Assembly: GCA_003214195.1 (NCBI GenBank)
Contig: QCLY01000010.1
Location: forward strand, 1-42,555
DNA: 42,555 nucleotides
Reading direction: 5' to 3'
From: Prochlorococcus sp. AG-418-G23
GTDB taxonomy: Bacteria > Cyanobacteriota > Cyanobacteriia > PCC-6307 > Cyanobiaceae
The translations under genes were made by a program, and so were the position numbers. Positions 11,501 to 21,796 of this stretch are shown here, piece by piece; position 1 is the first letter of the stretch; every line of letters begins with the position of its first letter. The notes beneath the pieces were generated by a model. It searched no databases, was not told the origin of the DNA, and was given only the letters and a program-made list of their open reading frames with translations.

Positions 11501-12100
11501 CTAGGAGAAGAACAAAGTGGAAAGGTTAATGCTATTGGATATGACTTGTACATTGAAATGCTCCATGAGGCAATTTCAGAAATAAGTGGACAGGAAATAC
11601 CTGAAGTTAGTGACACACAAATTGATCTCCCAATTAATGCATTTATACCAGCAACATGGATATTAAACAGGGAAGAAAAGCTTGATGCTTATAAATCTGC
11701 TACTGAATGTTCAAATAATAATCAGTTAACAGAATTAGCATCAGACTGGGTTAATAGATATGGTATTTTACCGAAGCCTGTTGAGTCTTTAATTTTATTG
11801 ATGAGATTAAAATTACTTTCTAAAAAATGTGGTTTTCAGAAAATAAAACTAAAAAAACCAAACATTTTAATAGAGACAAAATTGAAAAAATCAACTTTTA
11901 AAATTATTAAAAATTCTTTACCAAGTAATGTACAAAATAAATTTCATTTTGATGAAGGTGAGCAATTATCAATCATAACTATAAGGGGATTAGGAATAAC
12001 TGAAATTAATAATCAAGTTGATCAATTAATGTTATGGTTTGGGTCATTTGTTAAAGAAATAAATAATTTTGAAAAAGACCAACCAAATAAAAAAGAATAA
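8588..12100 (+). CDS. mfd: transcription-repair coupling factor
   Basis: 1170 aa; CarD-like RNAP interaction domain (GDFIVHKNHGIGQF), DEEQRFGV, helicase motifs, GRVGRSG, TRCF C-terminal domain. Confidence 0.97.
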   Translation: MSLNTLINYISNSQITSELIKRISENKELNIVGSSRYAKSIILDSLSKKENKNILIICPNIEIAYKWIGYFESINNKEVLYYPPTEHLPYSSINKSKEIEFTQLTVLSKLIKKSSKKQNVIVSTERSLQPHLINKTFLTENTLDLRKGSQIEIQELANKLALLGYTKENVTSTEGFWSRRGEIIDIYPVNNEFPVRLEFFDNVIDKIREYDPHSQKTLESIDNIEIIQAGLDLLIKDKLNNLSKNGIFNSEDINKNNLDRYLGIIEKKPSNLIDYINKETIIVIDELVDCKRFANNWYLDSESNFENCESELKENLKKNDIFFKSLSNLHLKFDEVLNSLRNFNLIKLYEFQSKENIENRFLLNDKRLKSYSKNIGKLSDDINKKIKNNEKVWILSAQPLRTRTLLFEHECNTSFLSNPDNIDEAYKSINNSTPLIIKNKNKYEIEGFNLPIWKINLLTDKEIFSQQSLFNNVFIRRKKRSINSNINVNKISPGDFIVHKNHGIGQFIKIEKINITGDSRDYLVIKYLDGKISVAADQLGSVNRYRSSGNINPKINKLGGTEWERTKEKNKKLIKKVAIDILKLYAKREKQKGHLYPEDGPWQKELEDSFPYQPTPDQITAVKEIKSDMENEKPMDRLVCGDVGFGKTEVAVRAIFKAITSGKQVILLAPTTILAQQHWRTISNRFSPYPIKVSLLNRFKTVNERREIYSGLKNNTIDLVIATHQILGKKLEIKNLGLLVIDEEQRFGVRQKEKIKEIKQNIDVLTLSATPIPRTLYMSLSGIRQMSLLNTPPPSRRSIKTYLSEIDLEVIRTAISQEIDRGGQIFYVLPRISDIDQAIEKLRYMFPKLEFIVAHGQMNETELENAMIAFNNGEVDLMICTTIIESGLDIPKVNTIIIEDSHKFGLSQLYQLRGRVGRSGIQAYAWLFYPNINVINDAAKQRLKAIKDFSELGSGYQLAMKDMEIRGVGSLLGEEQSGKVNAIGYDLYIEMLHEAISEISGQEIPEVSDTQIDLPINAFIPATWILNREEKLDAYKSATECSNNNQLTELASDWVNRYGILPKPVESLILLMRLKLLSKKCGFQKIKLKKPNILIETKLKKSTFKIIKNSLPSNVQNKFHFDEGEQLSIITIRGLGITEINNQVDQLMLWFGSFVKEINNFEKDQPNKKE

Positions 12101-12172
12101 ATTATTAAAAAATCATTCAAAATCCTCAAAAGGGTTTAATTTCGGTTAGGTTTATCTAAATTTATTTTTTTT

Positions 12173-12334
12173 ATGGGCGAATATATAGATATAGGAATTC
12201 AAAACTCTATAATCCCACTTACTTTAATCCTCTCATCAGTTGCTATTGGGGTATTTGCCCTTTTTGGAGTAGAAACAGAAAACGATGATGACGATTCTGA
12301 TTCAGGTAGCGGCGGTTTAATGCAACCAATTTGA
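12173..12334 (+). CDS. small single-TM protein with acidic tail (53 aa)
   Basis: Not in ORF track. MGEYIDIGIQNSIIPLTLILSSVAIGVFALFGVETENDDDDSDSGSGGLMQPI; intact ATG..TGA, one TM segment, coding-like composition. Confidence 0.75.
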   Translation: MGEYIDIGIQNSIIPLTLILSSVAIGVFALFGVETENDDDDSDSGSGGLMQPI

Positions 12335-12341
12335 TACTATT

Positions 12342-12674
12342 TTATCTTAAACCTTTTGTTGTCCTTTTAAAAATTCTAAATAATCTAAACAAGCAACCTA
12401 AAAATAACATCAAAGAAATAATCAACGAAATAAAAATAAAAAACACCACTAATAAATCGTACAGGTTAAAAAGCATGTCAATTATTAAGCCAAAAATTTT
12501 AGTTAAAGATGTAGGAATATTCTGTAGAAGTGTGCTCTTATTAGGTATTAAATAATTTATATAAACGATTAAAAGACTTGAAACAAACATGACGAAAGAT
12601 TCAATAAAAAGTCTTCTTTTAGATTTTTTCCTTAAACTTAATTTCTTTTTAAAAATATATTTATCAGATTTCAT
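12342..12674 (-). CDS. hypothetical membrane protein
   Basis: 110 aa, two hydrophobic stretches and basic N-terminus; convergent with the 53-aa ORF. Confidence 0.55.
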   Translation of the reverse strand: MKSDKYIFKKKLSLRKKSKRRLFIESFVMFVSSLLIVYINYLIPNKSTLLQNIPTSLTKIFGLIIDMLFNLYDLLVVFFIFISLIISLMLFLGCLFRLFRIFKRTTKGLR

Positions 12675-12793
12675 AGATAATTTTTTGATGTTTAAACCAG
12701 CAACTCTTAAAAGAGCAAATAAAACTAAGCTGAGATTCTGAAAATATAATTAACCTATATTATCTATATTCTAGATAAGAAGCCAATAAATCA

Positions 12794-13381
12794 TTATTTT
12801 TTATTTATTAGTTCATTTTTTTCCTTATACTCAACTGGACTATAAAAATAAATAAAAGTAGAGGAGAATAAAGTTAGAGAACAAATTGCAATTAGTGGTG
12901 GCAAAAATAAATTTGATAATTGCACTTTGTTATCTAACAAAGATGTTATTTTTCTGGGAATATTTTTAAAATCATAAGAATTTTTAAGTCTTACTTTAGA
13001 AGATTCATTTAATTGATCAAAACAATTAATTGTATCTGCCAATAATGCATTGCCAATCTTAATATTTAGTGGCTCAACATCAGGCTTAGAGCTTTTAAGA
13101 AGAATATTATGTAAATGAAGATTATCAGCTTTTATATCAATTAATTTAGATTCATATAATGGTAATTTTTTTTGAACTAGATGATTAGCGTAAATATAAA
13201 ATGCCTCCATAATTGGTAGTAAATGTTCAATTTTGCCCTCAATAAGTGGTTTATCAATAATAGTTAATTTCCATTGAGAAATAATTGATATTTGATCTTT
13301 ATTTTCATCATTTGAAAAATCTGGCAATCCAATTATTTCAAGGGAAACAGAAGATTGATGAAATAGTAGTCTATTCTGCAT
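12794..13381 (-). CDS. DUF4335-family protein
   Basis: 195 aa; LIEGKIEHLLPIMEAFYIYANHLV segment and C-terminal TM; adjacent to DUF3038 as typical in cyanobacteria. Confidence 0.7.
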   Translation of the reverse strand: MQNRLLFHQSSVSLEIIGLPDFSNDENKDQISIISQWKLTIIDKPLIEGKIEHLLPIMEAFYIYANHLVQKKLPLYESKLIDIKADNLHLHNILLKSSKPDVEPLNIKIGNALLADTINCFDQLNESSKVRLKNSYDFKNIPRKITSLLDNKVQLSNLFLPPLIAICSLTLFSSTFIYFYSPVEYKEKNELINKK

Positions 13382-13385
13382 CAGA

Positions 13386-13910
13386 TTAAAAATTTAATAA
13401 AAAATTCTTTAACTTTTTATAACCCTGATTAGAAATACAAAGAGATAAGGTAAGTAAATAATTTATAAGAATCTCGTCATTTTCTGTTTGATTTAAAAGT
13501 TTTTTTACTTTCATACTATTTATATTAAACCTTTCATTAATTAGCTCTATAAATCTATTTTCAAAATCATTCCAAATAACTGAATTGTTTTCATGATCAT
13601 CTTTAGATTGAAGTAATTTTCTAATGTATGGGTACAAGAATCTGGACATTTCAACGGTAACTTTAATTAAGGCATCAAATTCGTCTATTTTTATATTGTT
13701 TTTAATATATGATTTCCTCAATGGGTTATTATTCCTTAATTTCCAAATAGTGACTTTGTTAGGTAAAACATCATTTAAATTAAGTCTATTAGAAAATGCA
13801 TAAAGAGATTGTATGCCATTTAAATCTATGGTCTCAAGTATTAATAATAATAAATCAAGATTCTCTATAGATTGCCTTGATACCTGATTACCTTTTGTTA
13901 AAACAATAAT
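13386..13910 (-). CDS. DUF3038-family protein, probable non-canonical start codon (ATT)
   Basis: ORF track starts at 13721 (TTG), but the frame is open on the minus strand back to a TAA at 13920-13922 and encodes IIVLTKGNQVSRQSIENLDLLLLILETIDLNGIQSLYAFSNRLNLNDVLPNKVTIWKLRNNNPLRKSY..., matching the conserved DUF3038 core. No ATG/GTG/TTG/CTG in the extension; ATT codons at 13910-13908 and 13907-13905. Confidence 0.7.
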   Translation of the reverse strand: MIVLTKGNQVSRQSIENLDLLLLILETIDLNGIQSLYAFSNRLNLNDVLPNKVTIWKLRNNNPLRKSYIKNNIKIDEFDALIKVTVEMSRFLYPYIRKLLQSKDDHENNSVIWNDFENRFIELINERFNINSMKVKKLLNQTENDEILINYLLTLSLCISNQGYKKLKNFLLNF

Positions 13911-13954
13911 TGATCTAGGTTATTAATAATTTCTAAATTATAACAGAATTAATA

Positions 13955-14149
13955 TTACATTTTCTGAAATAAAAATGAATATAACTTATCAAGTTCTTCA
14001 ATAGTTAGCATTCCATAACTCCATAATAAGATTGGTAATGTAGTTTTATTTCTTTTTGATAATTTTAGAGCAAGTTCAATTGATGATTCGTCCAAACCTA
14101 TTTCATGGAATAAGAAAATAACTAAATCTTTAGATATAGAATTATTCAT
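13955..14149 (-). CDS. DUF2949-family small protein
   Basis: 64 aa LVIFLFHEIGLDESSIELALKLSKRNKTTLPILLWSYGMLTIEELDKLYSFL. Confidence 0.7.
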   Translation of the reverse strand: MNNSISKDLVIFLFHEIGLDESSIELALKLSKRNKTTLPILLWSYGMLTIEELDKLYSFLFQKM

Positions 14150-14154
14150 AGAAA

Positions 14155-15309
14155 TTATTTAATTTTGGAAAAAATGAGGGATTTAGTCATTTGATTAAGC
14201 ACTAATTTTCTAATAAAGTGAGAATTATTAAGAAGTAAAAAAGAAATTTTTCTCAGTGGAAATAAAAAAAGATTTCTATTTGCAAAGAACAATATCAAAG
14301 AGTCAGTTATTAGCATGGTAATAATAATATCTAAAATCCTGCTTGAAAAATACTTAAATTTGAACAGCCTTAAATGATTTTTTGTAATGGCTATATTTTT
14401 ATTAAGAATATCAAAAATAGTATTAACATCTCTCCAGCAGCTATTTAGACCCTGACCACCTACGGGATGAAATGTGTGAAATGCATCTCCAACAAAAGTA
14501 AATTTATGAAAATTAAAAAAGGGGTAATTTAATGATAGTGAAACAGGAAATATATTTAATTCGCCAATTATTTGATCCAACTTAAATTCAAACGGAAGAA
14601 TAGTTGTTAAGTTATCCAGTAAAAAATTCTTATCAGAATTTAATCTTTCAATTGACTTTAATGAGCTAGAAGTCCAAATCACTTGATATAAATTCTTTTC
14701 TAAAGGCAATAATGCTAGAGGACCTTCTTTTCTAAATATTTCGTAAGCACGCTTTTCACAATTACCTCTTAAAGATACTTTAAACGTTAAACAGGATTGA
14801 TTATAAGATTTTTTTATATTTAGGAAGCCTAAAGATTTTTTATCAAGAGAGTTTGCTCCGGTAGAAAAGAATTGATAGTCATATATTATTTTTTTTTGAA
14901 ATAATTTATTTGGAGTAATGAAAGAAATATTTTTGATTTTATCTATCTCTTGAAAAAAAACATTCATAAGATCTGAATGTTTAACAACCCATCCTATATT
15001 TTCAGCAGAACTTATATCATCATCTAAATCTGAAATTGATAAGTTAGTAAAAACAGAAGTTTCGCTGTCTGAGATAGAGAGGGTATCAAAGCCAAATAAA
15101 TAAGGTTCTAATTTTTTCCAGATTTGAAATTTAGATAAGATTTTTCTTGTTGAATGTGTTATGGCATAAGTTTTATCCTTATCGATTAATTTATCTCTTG
15201 ACAATAAATCAGTTAAAAAAATATTGCAATTAAATTTTGAAAGTGCAATTGAAAGCAATAAGCCCGTAGGGCCGCATCCTACAATTTTAAAATTAAATTC
15301 CCTTTTCAT
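14155..15309 (-). CDS. UbiH/VisC-like FAD-dependent monooxygenase
   Basis: 384 aa; N-terminal FAD motif VGCGPTGLLLSIALS and TFVGDAFHTFHPVGGQGLNSCWRDV (UbiH family). Confidence 0.85.
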   Translation of the reverse strand: MKREFNFKIVGCGPTGLLLSIALSKFNCNIFLTDLLSRDKLIDKDKTYAITHSTRKILSKFQIWKKLEPYLFGFDTLSISDSETSVFTNLSISDLDDDISSAENIGWVVKHSDLMNVFFQEIDKIKNISFITPNKLFQKKIIYDYQFFSTGANSLDKKSLGFLNIKKSYNQSCLTFKVSLRGNCEKRAYEIFRKEGPLALLPLEKNLYQVIWTSSSLKSIERLNSDKNFLLDNLTTILPFEFKLDQIIGELNIFPVSLSLNYPFFNFHKFTFVGDAFHTFHPVGGQGLNSCWRDVNTIFDILNKNIAITKNHLRLFKFKYFSSRILDIIITMLITDSLILFFANRNLFLFPLRKISFLLLNNSHFIRKLVLNQMTKSLIFSKIK

Positions 15310-15328
15310 TAGAAAATATAAATATTAT

Positions 15329-15970
15329 TTATCTATTAATGTAAATATAACAAAGTTCCTCAAACGCTGGTCTTAGTAAATAAGGGTACTCACCAACCCA
15401 TAAATTTATTTCAGGCAACCAAGCATCAGTCAAATAAAAATCTCTTTCAAAATTACGATTATTAGAACATAACAAACATCTTATGCTCGAGCCAACTTTA
15501 ATTTGACTATGTTTATTTTCCATAGGAAAACTTAATATTTCAAGATATCCATCTTCATCTTCTAATTCAAGGACTAACCAAGTCCTTTTGTTTTGAATTA
15601 CCTCTAACCTACCTTGTCTATTTGATTGCTCTCTAGAACTTTCAATCTTTTCTGTTTTATATATATCTGATACGTAGCCATTGAATATAGTAAAAAATTT
15701 ATATTTTCTAATTTGCAAATTTTTTCTACTTGATTCAAGAATTGGTCCCCAAATGATATACAAAAAGAAAGCGACACAAAGCAACAACCAAAAGTTATTT
15801 GTTTGATCTCCAGTTGAACTTATAATTAACGAAATAAATCCCCCTACTGACGAAACTATCACCCTTTGGAGAATTTTTCTTGGGTTACCCAAAGTATATT
15901 TAAATTGACTACCAGTACCAACTGCAGGGACAAGTTTTGAAATTTGACTTGAATTTATAGGAATTAGCAT
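15329..15970 (-). CDS. conserved membrane protein of unknown function
   Basis: 213 aa, two TM, soluble C-terminal domain; immediately downstream of dapB. Confidence 0.65.
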   Translation of the reverse strand: MLIPINSSQISKLVPAVGTGSQFKYTLGNPRKILQRVIVSSVGGFISLIISSTGDQTNNFWLLLCVAFFLYIIWGPILESSRKNLQIRKYKFFTIFNGYVSDIYKTEKIESSREQSNRQGRLEVIQNKRTWLVLELEDEDGYLEILSFPMENKHSQIKVGSSIRCLLCSNNRNFERDFYLTDAWLPEINLWVGEYPYLLRPAFEELCYIYINR

Positions 15971-15971
15971 T

Positions 15972-16820
15972 TCAAAAAATCAATTTTTCAAGTCCATACA
16001 CTAATGATTCATAATTACCAATTTTTTTTATAGCCTGTAAAACTCCTGGCATATATGCCTTTCTATCAATGGTGTCATGCTTAATTGTGTAAGTTTCACC
16101 AGGGGATCCCATAATTACCAATTGATGAGCTAGTAATCCTGGCAATCTTACAGAATGTATATTAATTCCTGATTCTCTTATCCCTCCTCGCACACCTTTT
16201 AATGAATCAGATTCTTTAACTAGATTTTGATTAAATTTCTTAGGATATTCTTCGATCATTTCTGCAGTTTTTATACACGTACCGCTTGGAGAATCTGCTT
16301 TTTGATTATGATGCATTTCAATTAATTCTATATTGTCATAAAATTTTGCGGCTACAGATGCCGCCTGCTGAAGAAGAACCATTCCCACTGAGAAATTTGG
16401 AATAATTGCGCAGCCAACTGAAGCTTTTTCCGCAAAAATAGATAATTCTTTTATTTGTGAAGAGGTAAGACCGGTTGTACCAACAATAGGTGAAATACCA
16501 TACGCTATAGCAGATCTGGTATTTTCATAAACTGAATCAGGATGTGTAAAGTCTACTAAAACTGGCTTAATATCTTCATTTCTATAATTTTGACTAACAG
16601 AACATAATGTCCCCTCAAAATCATTTGAGACAAAAACATTACATTTTTTTATTTTCAAGATTTCAGAAATATTAGCACCATTGTTCTTTTCATTAATGTC
16701 AATAGCTGCCACAAGTTCACAATCTTTAGAATTTAATATAGTATTTACAACTTCACTACCCATTCTGCCTAATGCTCCTGATACTAGTACTGGTATAGGT
16801 TTTTTAAGATTTTGAATCAT
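15972..16820 (-). CDS. dapB: 4-hydroxy-tetrahydrodipicolinate reductase
   Basis: [40 protein letters not shown]. Confidence 0.96.
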   Translation of the reverse strand: MIQNLKKPIPVLVSGALGRMGSEVVNTILNSKDCELVAAIDINEKNNGANISEILKIKKCNVFVSNDFEGTLCSVSQNYRNEDIKPVLVDFTHPDSVYENTRSAIAYGISPIVGTTGLTSSQIKELSIFAEKASVGCAIIPNFSVGMVLLQQAASVAAKFYDNIELIEMHHNQKADSPSGTCIKTAEMIEEYPKKFNQNLVKESDSLKGVRGGIRESGINIHSVRLPGLLAHQLVIMGSPGETYTIKHDTIDRKAYMPGVLQAIKKIGNYESLVYGLEKLIF

Positions 16821-16922
16821 TTTTTTTGAAAAAAATTTTTTAAAGGTTGTTACACGCTATTTATATTGCACACAATAACGTCTTTTCATTCGTAGGCTGT
16901 AAGAAATACTTAAAGAAAATCA

Positions 16923-19900
16923 ATGTTTACGCAGGTCCGCTCAGCAAACCGCAGAGTATCTCCTGTTGAGGATAACAAACACAAAGTTGTAATAAAAGCA
17001 GTTTATGTTGTCCTTGAGCCACAATACCAAAATTCCTTAACGGAAGCTGCAAAATCAATAAACAATATGAATGGGCCAATTGGTATTGATCTTAGTGGCT
17101 ACCTCATCGAAGAACTTAGAAATGAAAGTAATTTTGAAGATTTTAAAAAGGATGTAGCTAATGCAGACATATTTGTTGCTTCGCTAATTTTCATTGAAGA
17201 TCTGGCTCAAAAAGTAGTTGATGCAGTATCTCCATACAAAGATAAGCTAAAAGCCTCAATTATTTTTCCCTCTATGCCAGAGGTAATGAGATTAAATAAG
17301 TTAGGTTCATTTAGTATGGCCCAACTTGGCCAATCAAAAAGTATTATTGGAGATTTAATAAAAAAGAAAAAAGAATCTGATGGAGCAAGCTTCCAAGATT
17401 CAATGTTGAAGCTATTAAATACACTTCCTTCAATACTTAAATATCTACCAGTAGAAAAAGCTCAAGATGCTAGGACATTCATTCTGAGTTTTCAGTACTG
17501 GTTAGGTGGCACCACTGAGAATTTAAAAAACTTTTTGTTAATGATTTCTGAAAAGTATGCAGTTTCGGAGAACATAAAAGATCAAATAGAAGAGTTCAAA
17601 ATTCAAGACCCTGAAACATTCCCAGATTTAGGAATATGGCATCCTCTTGCACCATGTATGTTTGAAAGTCTTAAGGAATATCAAAATTGGGAGAATAATA
17701 GGAAAGATATAAATCCTAAAGATGACAAAACCCCAACAATAGGTTTAGTGCTTCAAAGAAGTCATATAGTCACTGGAGATGATGCTCATTACGTTGCCGT
17801 AATCCAAGAATTGGAATACAGAGGTGCGAGAGTACTTCCTATCTTCTGTGGTGGTCTGGATTTTTCTAAACCAGTTAAGGAATTTTATTATGATTCTATA
17901 AATAAAGATCAACCTATTGTAGATGGAGTGGTATCTCTAACTGGATTTGCACTCGTTGGAGGCCCAGCAAGACAAGACCATCCTAAAGCAATTGAAGCCC
18001 TCAAAAGGCTAAACAGACCTTATATGGTTGCACTTCCCTTAGTCTTTCAAACCACACAAGAATGGGAAGATAGTGATTTAGGTTTACACCCCGTTCAGGT
18101 TGCACTTCAGATTGCAATTCCAGAACTAGACGGTGCAATTGAACCTATAATTCTCTCAGGTCGTGATGATGCAACAGGAAAAGCGCATACATTACAAGAT
18201 AGAGTTGATGTAATCGCTGAAAGAGCAATAAAATGGTCAACTTTAAGAGTTAAGCAAAGAAAAGACAAAAAATTAGCTATTACAGTATTTAGTTTCCCCC
18301 CCGACAAAGGAAATGTTGGCACAGCAGCATACTTAAATGTTTTTGGTTCAATTTACAGAGTACTGCTCGAAATGAAATCAAAAGGTTATCAAATAGACGA
18401 ACTTCCAAATAATTCAAAAGAATTAATGGAAAAAGTAATTAACAATCCTGAAGCGATGGATGGATCACCGGAATTAAACATTGCTCATAAGATGTCAGTA
18501 AAAGAATACGAAGAATTCACACCATATTCACAAAGACTTGAAGAGAATTGGGGTAAACCCCCTGGGAATCTAAATAGTGACGGACAAAATCTTCTTATCT
18601 ATGGAAAACATTTTGGAAATGTTTTTATAGGAGTTCAACCTACATTTGGTTATGAAGGGGATCCCATGAGATTACTCTACTCAAGAAGCGCTAGTCCTCA
18701 CCATGGTTTTGCTGCTTATTACACCTATGTAGAAAAAATCTGGGGTGCTGATGCAGTTCTTCATTTTGGAACTCACGGCTCACTTGAATTTATGCCTGGA
18801 AAACAGATGGGCATGAGTGAAACATGTTACCCTGATTCTCTTATTGGATCATTGCCTAATTTATATTATTATGCTGCGAATAATCCATCTGAAGCAACAA
18901 TTGCGAAGAGAAGAGGCTATGCTTCAACCATAAGTTATTTAACTCCTCCAGCAGAAAATGCTGGACTCTACAAAGGGCTTAAAGAACTAAGTGAACTAGT
19001 TGGTTCTTATCAACAATTAAGAGAAAATAGTAGGGGTATTCAAATTGTTAATGCAATAGTTGAGACATCCAAACAATGTAACCTTGACAAAGATGTAGAC
19101 CTCCCTTCAAAAGAAATAGAAGAACTTTCAATAGATGAAAGAGATTTATTTGTTGGTAATGTCTATAAACAGTTAATGGAAATTGAGAGTAGATTATTAC
19201 CTTGCGGTCTTCATACTATTGGAGAAGCTCCAACAGCAGAAGAAGCAGTTGCCACACTTGTAAATATTGCATCTTTAGAGAGAGAACAAGAGGGATTAAG
19301 ATCTCTTCCTGGATTACTCGCAGAATCCCTGAAACTAACTATTGAAAAAATTTATGATGGAAACAATAAAGGGGAACTTAAATTTGTAGAGTTAAATGAA
19401 AAAATCATAAAGACAGCAAGAGAGTCGATTTTTGCGATGGTCAACTCTTTAAAAATCGTTGATGGCAGAGTTTATTTAGAAAAATCACTTCTTTCCAAAC
19501 TTTTTGATTTACTTAAAGTTTTTGGTCTAAATTTACCCACCCCTTGGCTTAGAGTCTGCAGATTAAATGGATTTAATGAAGTTAACCAGAAGGAATTAAA
19601 TAAATTATTTGATTACTTGCTTTTCTGTCTTGAACAGGTCTGTGCAGACAAAGAAATGGATAGTCTTATTAAAGCACTTGATGGAAATTATGTTTTACCT
19701 GGACCAGGTGGAGATCCCATAAGAAATCCAGGTGTCTTGCCCAGTGGTAAAAATATCCATGCACTTGATCCTCAATCAATTCCAACTACAGCAGCAGTAG
19801 CAGCAGCAAAGTCTGTTGTTGACAAATTAATTGAAAGACAAAAGGAAGAGCAAGGGACCTGGCCTGAAACAATAGCTTGTGTTCTGTGGGGAACTGATAA

Positions 19901-20933
19901 CATCAAAACTTATGGAGAATCACTGGCACAAATCTTATGGTTCGTTGGAGTAAAACCAAAACCAGATTCTGTTGGGAGAATCAACAAATTAGAATTAATA
20001 CCTCTAGAAGAATTAGGTAGGCCAAGAATAGATGTTGTAGTTAACTGTTCAGGAGTATTTAGAGATCTATTTATCAATCAAATGGCATTAATAGACCAGG
20101 CAGTCAAATTAGCTGCTGAAGCTGAAGAACCATTGGAATCAAATTTTGTAAGAAAACATTCACTAGAACAAGCAGAAAAAGAAGGTACCTCTATCAGAGA
20201 AGCTTCAGCAAGAGTATTCTCTAATGCAAGTGGAAGCTACAGTTCAAATGTTAATTTAGCCGTAGAAAATTCAACTTGGGAGGAAGAAAATGAATTACAA
20301 GAAATGTATTTGTCACGCAAAACATATGCTTTTAATGCTGATAATCCGGGTGAGATGAATCAAAAAAGAGAAGTATTTGAGTCAGTAATGAAAACAGCAG
20401 ATGTTACATTTCAAAACCTTGATTCCTCAGAGATTTCATTAACAGATGTAAGTCATTATTTTGATTCAGATCCTACAAAATTGATTAAGACACTAAGAGA
20501 TGACGGAAAAGAACCAAGTAGCTATATAGCAGACACTACCACTTCTAATGCTCAAGTTAGAACACTTGGAGAAACTATTAGATTAGACTCAAGAACAAAA
20601 CTTTTAAACCCTAAGTGGTATGAAGGTATGCTCAAATCTGGTTATGAGGGGGTTAGAGAACTTTCTAATAGACTTAATTACACTCTTGGATGGAGTGCGA
20701 CAAGTGGTCAAGTAGATAATTTTGTATATGAAGAAACTAATGAAACATTTATAAATGACGAAGAGATGAGGAAGAGATTAATGGATCTTAATCCTAATAG
20801 TTTCAGAAGAATAGTTGGAACGTTACTAGAAGTCAATGGTAGGGGATATTGGGAAACTTCAGATGAAAATATAGAACAGTTGAAAGAATTATACCAAGAG
20901 GTAGAAGATAAAATCGAAGGAGTTAAAGAATAA
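16923..20933 (+). CDS. chlH: magnesium chelatase subunit H
   Basis: 1336 aa; full-length CobN/ChlH-type sequence ([29 protein letters not shown]). Confidence 0.97.
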   Translation: MFTQVRSANRRVSPVEDNKHKVVIKAVYVVLEPQYQNSLTEAAKSINNMNGPIGIDLSGYLIEELRNESNFEDFKKDVANADIFVASLIFIEDLAQKVVDAVSPYKDKLKASIIFPSMPEVMRLNKLGSFSMAQLGQSKSIIGDLIKKKKESDGASFQDSMLKLLNTLPSILKYLPVEKAQDARTFILSFQYWLGGTTENLKNFLLMISEKYAVSENIKDQIEEFKIQDPETFPDLGIWHPLAPCMFESLKEYQNWENNRKDINPKDDKTPTIGLVLQRSHIVTGDDAHYVAVIQELEYRGARVLPIFCGGLDFSKPVKEFYYDSINKDQPIVDGVVSLTGFALVGGPARQDHPKAIEALKRLNRPYMVALPLVFQTTQEWEDSDLGLHPVQVALQIAIPELDGAIEPIILSGRDDATGKAHTLQDRVDVIAERAIKWSTLRVKQRKDKKLAITVFSFPPDKGNVGTAAYLNVFGSIYRVLLEMKSKGYQIDELPNNSKELMEKVINNPEAMDGSPELNIAHKMSVKEYEEFTPYSQRLEENWGKPPGNLNSDGQNLLIYGKHFGNVFIGVQPTFGYEGDPMRLLYSRSASPHHGFAAYYTYVEKIWGADAVLHFGTHGSLEFMPGKQMGMSETCYPDSLIGSLPNLYYYAANNPSEATIAKRRGYASTISYLTPPAENAGLYKGLKELSELVGSYQQLRENSRGIQIVNAIVETSKQCNLDKDVDLPSKEIEELSIDERDLFVGNVYKQLMEIESRLLPCGLHTIGEAPTAEEAVATLVNIASLEREQEGLRSLPGLLAESLKLTIEKIYDGNNKGELKFVELNEKIIKTARESIFAMVNSLKIVDGRVYLEKSLLSKLFDLLKVFGLNLPTPWLRVCRLNGFNEVNQKELNKLFDYLLFCLEQVCADKEMDSLIKALDGNYVLPGPGGDPIRNPGVLPSGKNIHALDPQSIPTTAAVAAAKSVVDKLIERQKEEQGTWPETIACVLWGTDNIKTYGESLAQILWFVGVKPKPDSVGRINKLELIPLEELGRPRIDVVVNCSGVFRDLFINQMALIDQAVKLAAEAEEPLESNFVRKHSLEQAEKEGTSIREASARVFSNASGSYSSNVNLAVENSTWEEENELQEMYLSRKTYAFNADNPGEMNQKREVFESVMKTADVTFQNLDSSEISLTDVSHYFDSDPTKLIKTLRDDGKEPSSYIADTTTSNAQVRTLGETIRLDSRTKLLNPKWYEGMLKSGYEGVRELSNRLNYTLGWSATSGQVDNFVYEETNETFINDEEMRKRLMDLNPNSFRRIVGTLLEVNGRGYWETSDENIEQLKELYQEVEDKIEGVKE

Positions 20934-20941
20934 TAAATTTA

Positions 20942-21796
20942 TTATTTTCTGTAAATCCTGTCAGCCACTTTGAGAATTTGATAATTTAGTTTAACGTTAT
21001 GAACTCTTACAATATCAATATTAAATTGAGAACAAATACAACTTATTGCAAGTGTTCCTATATCCCTTTCTTTTGGATTTTTCTCATTCAAAATTTCTCC
21101 TATAAATCTTTTTCTTGATGCACCTATCAAAATTGGCAAATTCCATTTTTTTAATAAATCTAGGTTTCTTAAAATTTCTAAATTATGAATAATATCCTTT
21201 GAAAAACCAATTCCAGGATCAATTATTATATTTTTTTTAGATATATTTTTTTCTAAAGCATTCATTATTAAATTATCAAGAGAGGACTTAACATCAGTCA
21301 ATACATTTTGGTAATTGGAGAGTTGATTCATATTTTGACTATTTCCACGACTGTGAGTTATGACGAATGGACAGTTAAATTTTGATACAACATCCAAAAT
21401 ATTAATATCTCTTCTTCCTCCAGTAACATCATTTATCCAATTAGCACCATTTAAAAGAGCTTCATATGCGACCTCAGAATTAAAGGTATCAATAGAGATT
21501 AAAACATCTGGATATTTAGATTTTATTAATTTCAGATATGGGATCAATCTCTTTATTTCTACACTAGGTCCAACTTCTTCAGCTCCAGGCCTTGTACTCT
21601 GAGCACCAAGATCTATAACATCAACACCATTACATAAAAAATGATTAACTTGATCCAAAATTTTTTTTGAAGAGTTAAATTCTCCACCATCACTAAATGA
21701 ATCAGGAGTTAAATTAATAACCCCCATAATTGATGTTTTTTGTCTCCAGCCTTTTGGCCATGGATCTTGATTATTGATAATTTGCGATTCTTGCAA
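20942..21796 (-). CDS. folP: dihydropteroate synthase
   Basis: [42 protein letters not shown]. Confidence 0.96.
   Translation of the reverse strand: MQESQIINNQDPWPKGWRQKTSIMGVINLTPDSFSDGGEFNSSKKILDQVNHFLCNGVDVIDLGAQSTRPGAEEVGPSVEIKRLIPYLKLIKSKYPDVLISIDTFNSEVAYEALLNGANWINDVTGGRRDINILDVVSKFNCPFVITHSRGNSQNMNQLSNYQNVLTDVKSSLDNLIMNALEKNISKKNIIIDPGIGFSKDIIHNLEILRNLDLLKKWNLPILIGASRKRFIGEILNEKNPKERDIGTLAISCICSQFNIDIVRVHNVKLNYQILKVADRIYRK

Noticed and set aside
12331-12555. 74-aa plus-strand ORF overlapping the 110-aa minus-strand membrane protein
   Set aside because: Alternative start overlaps the 53-aa ORF stop; the minus-strand frame has better membrane-protein character. Not certain.
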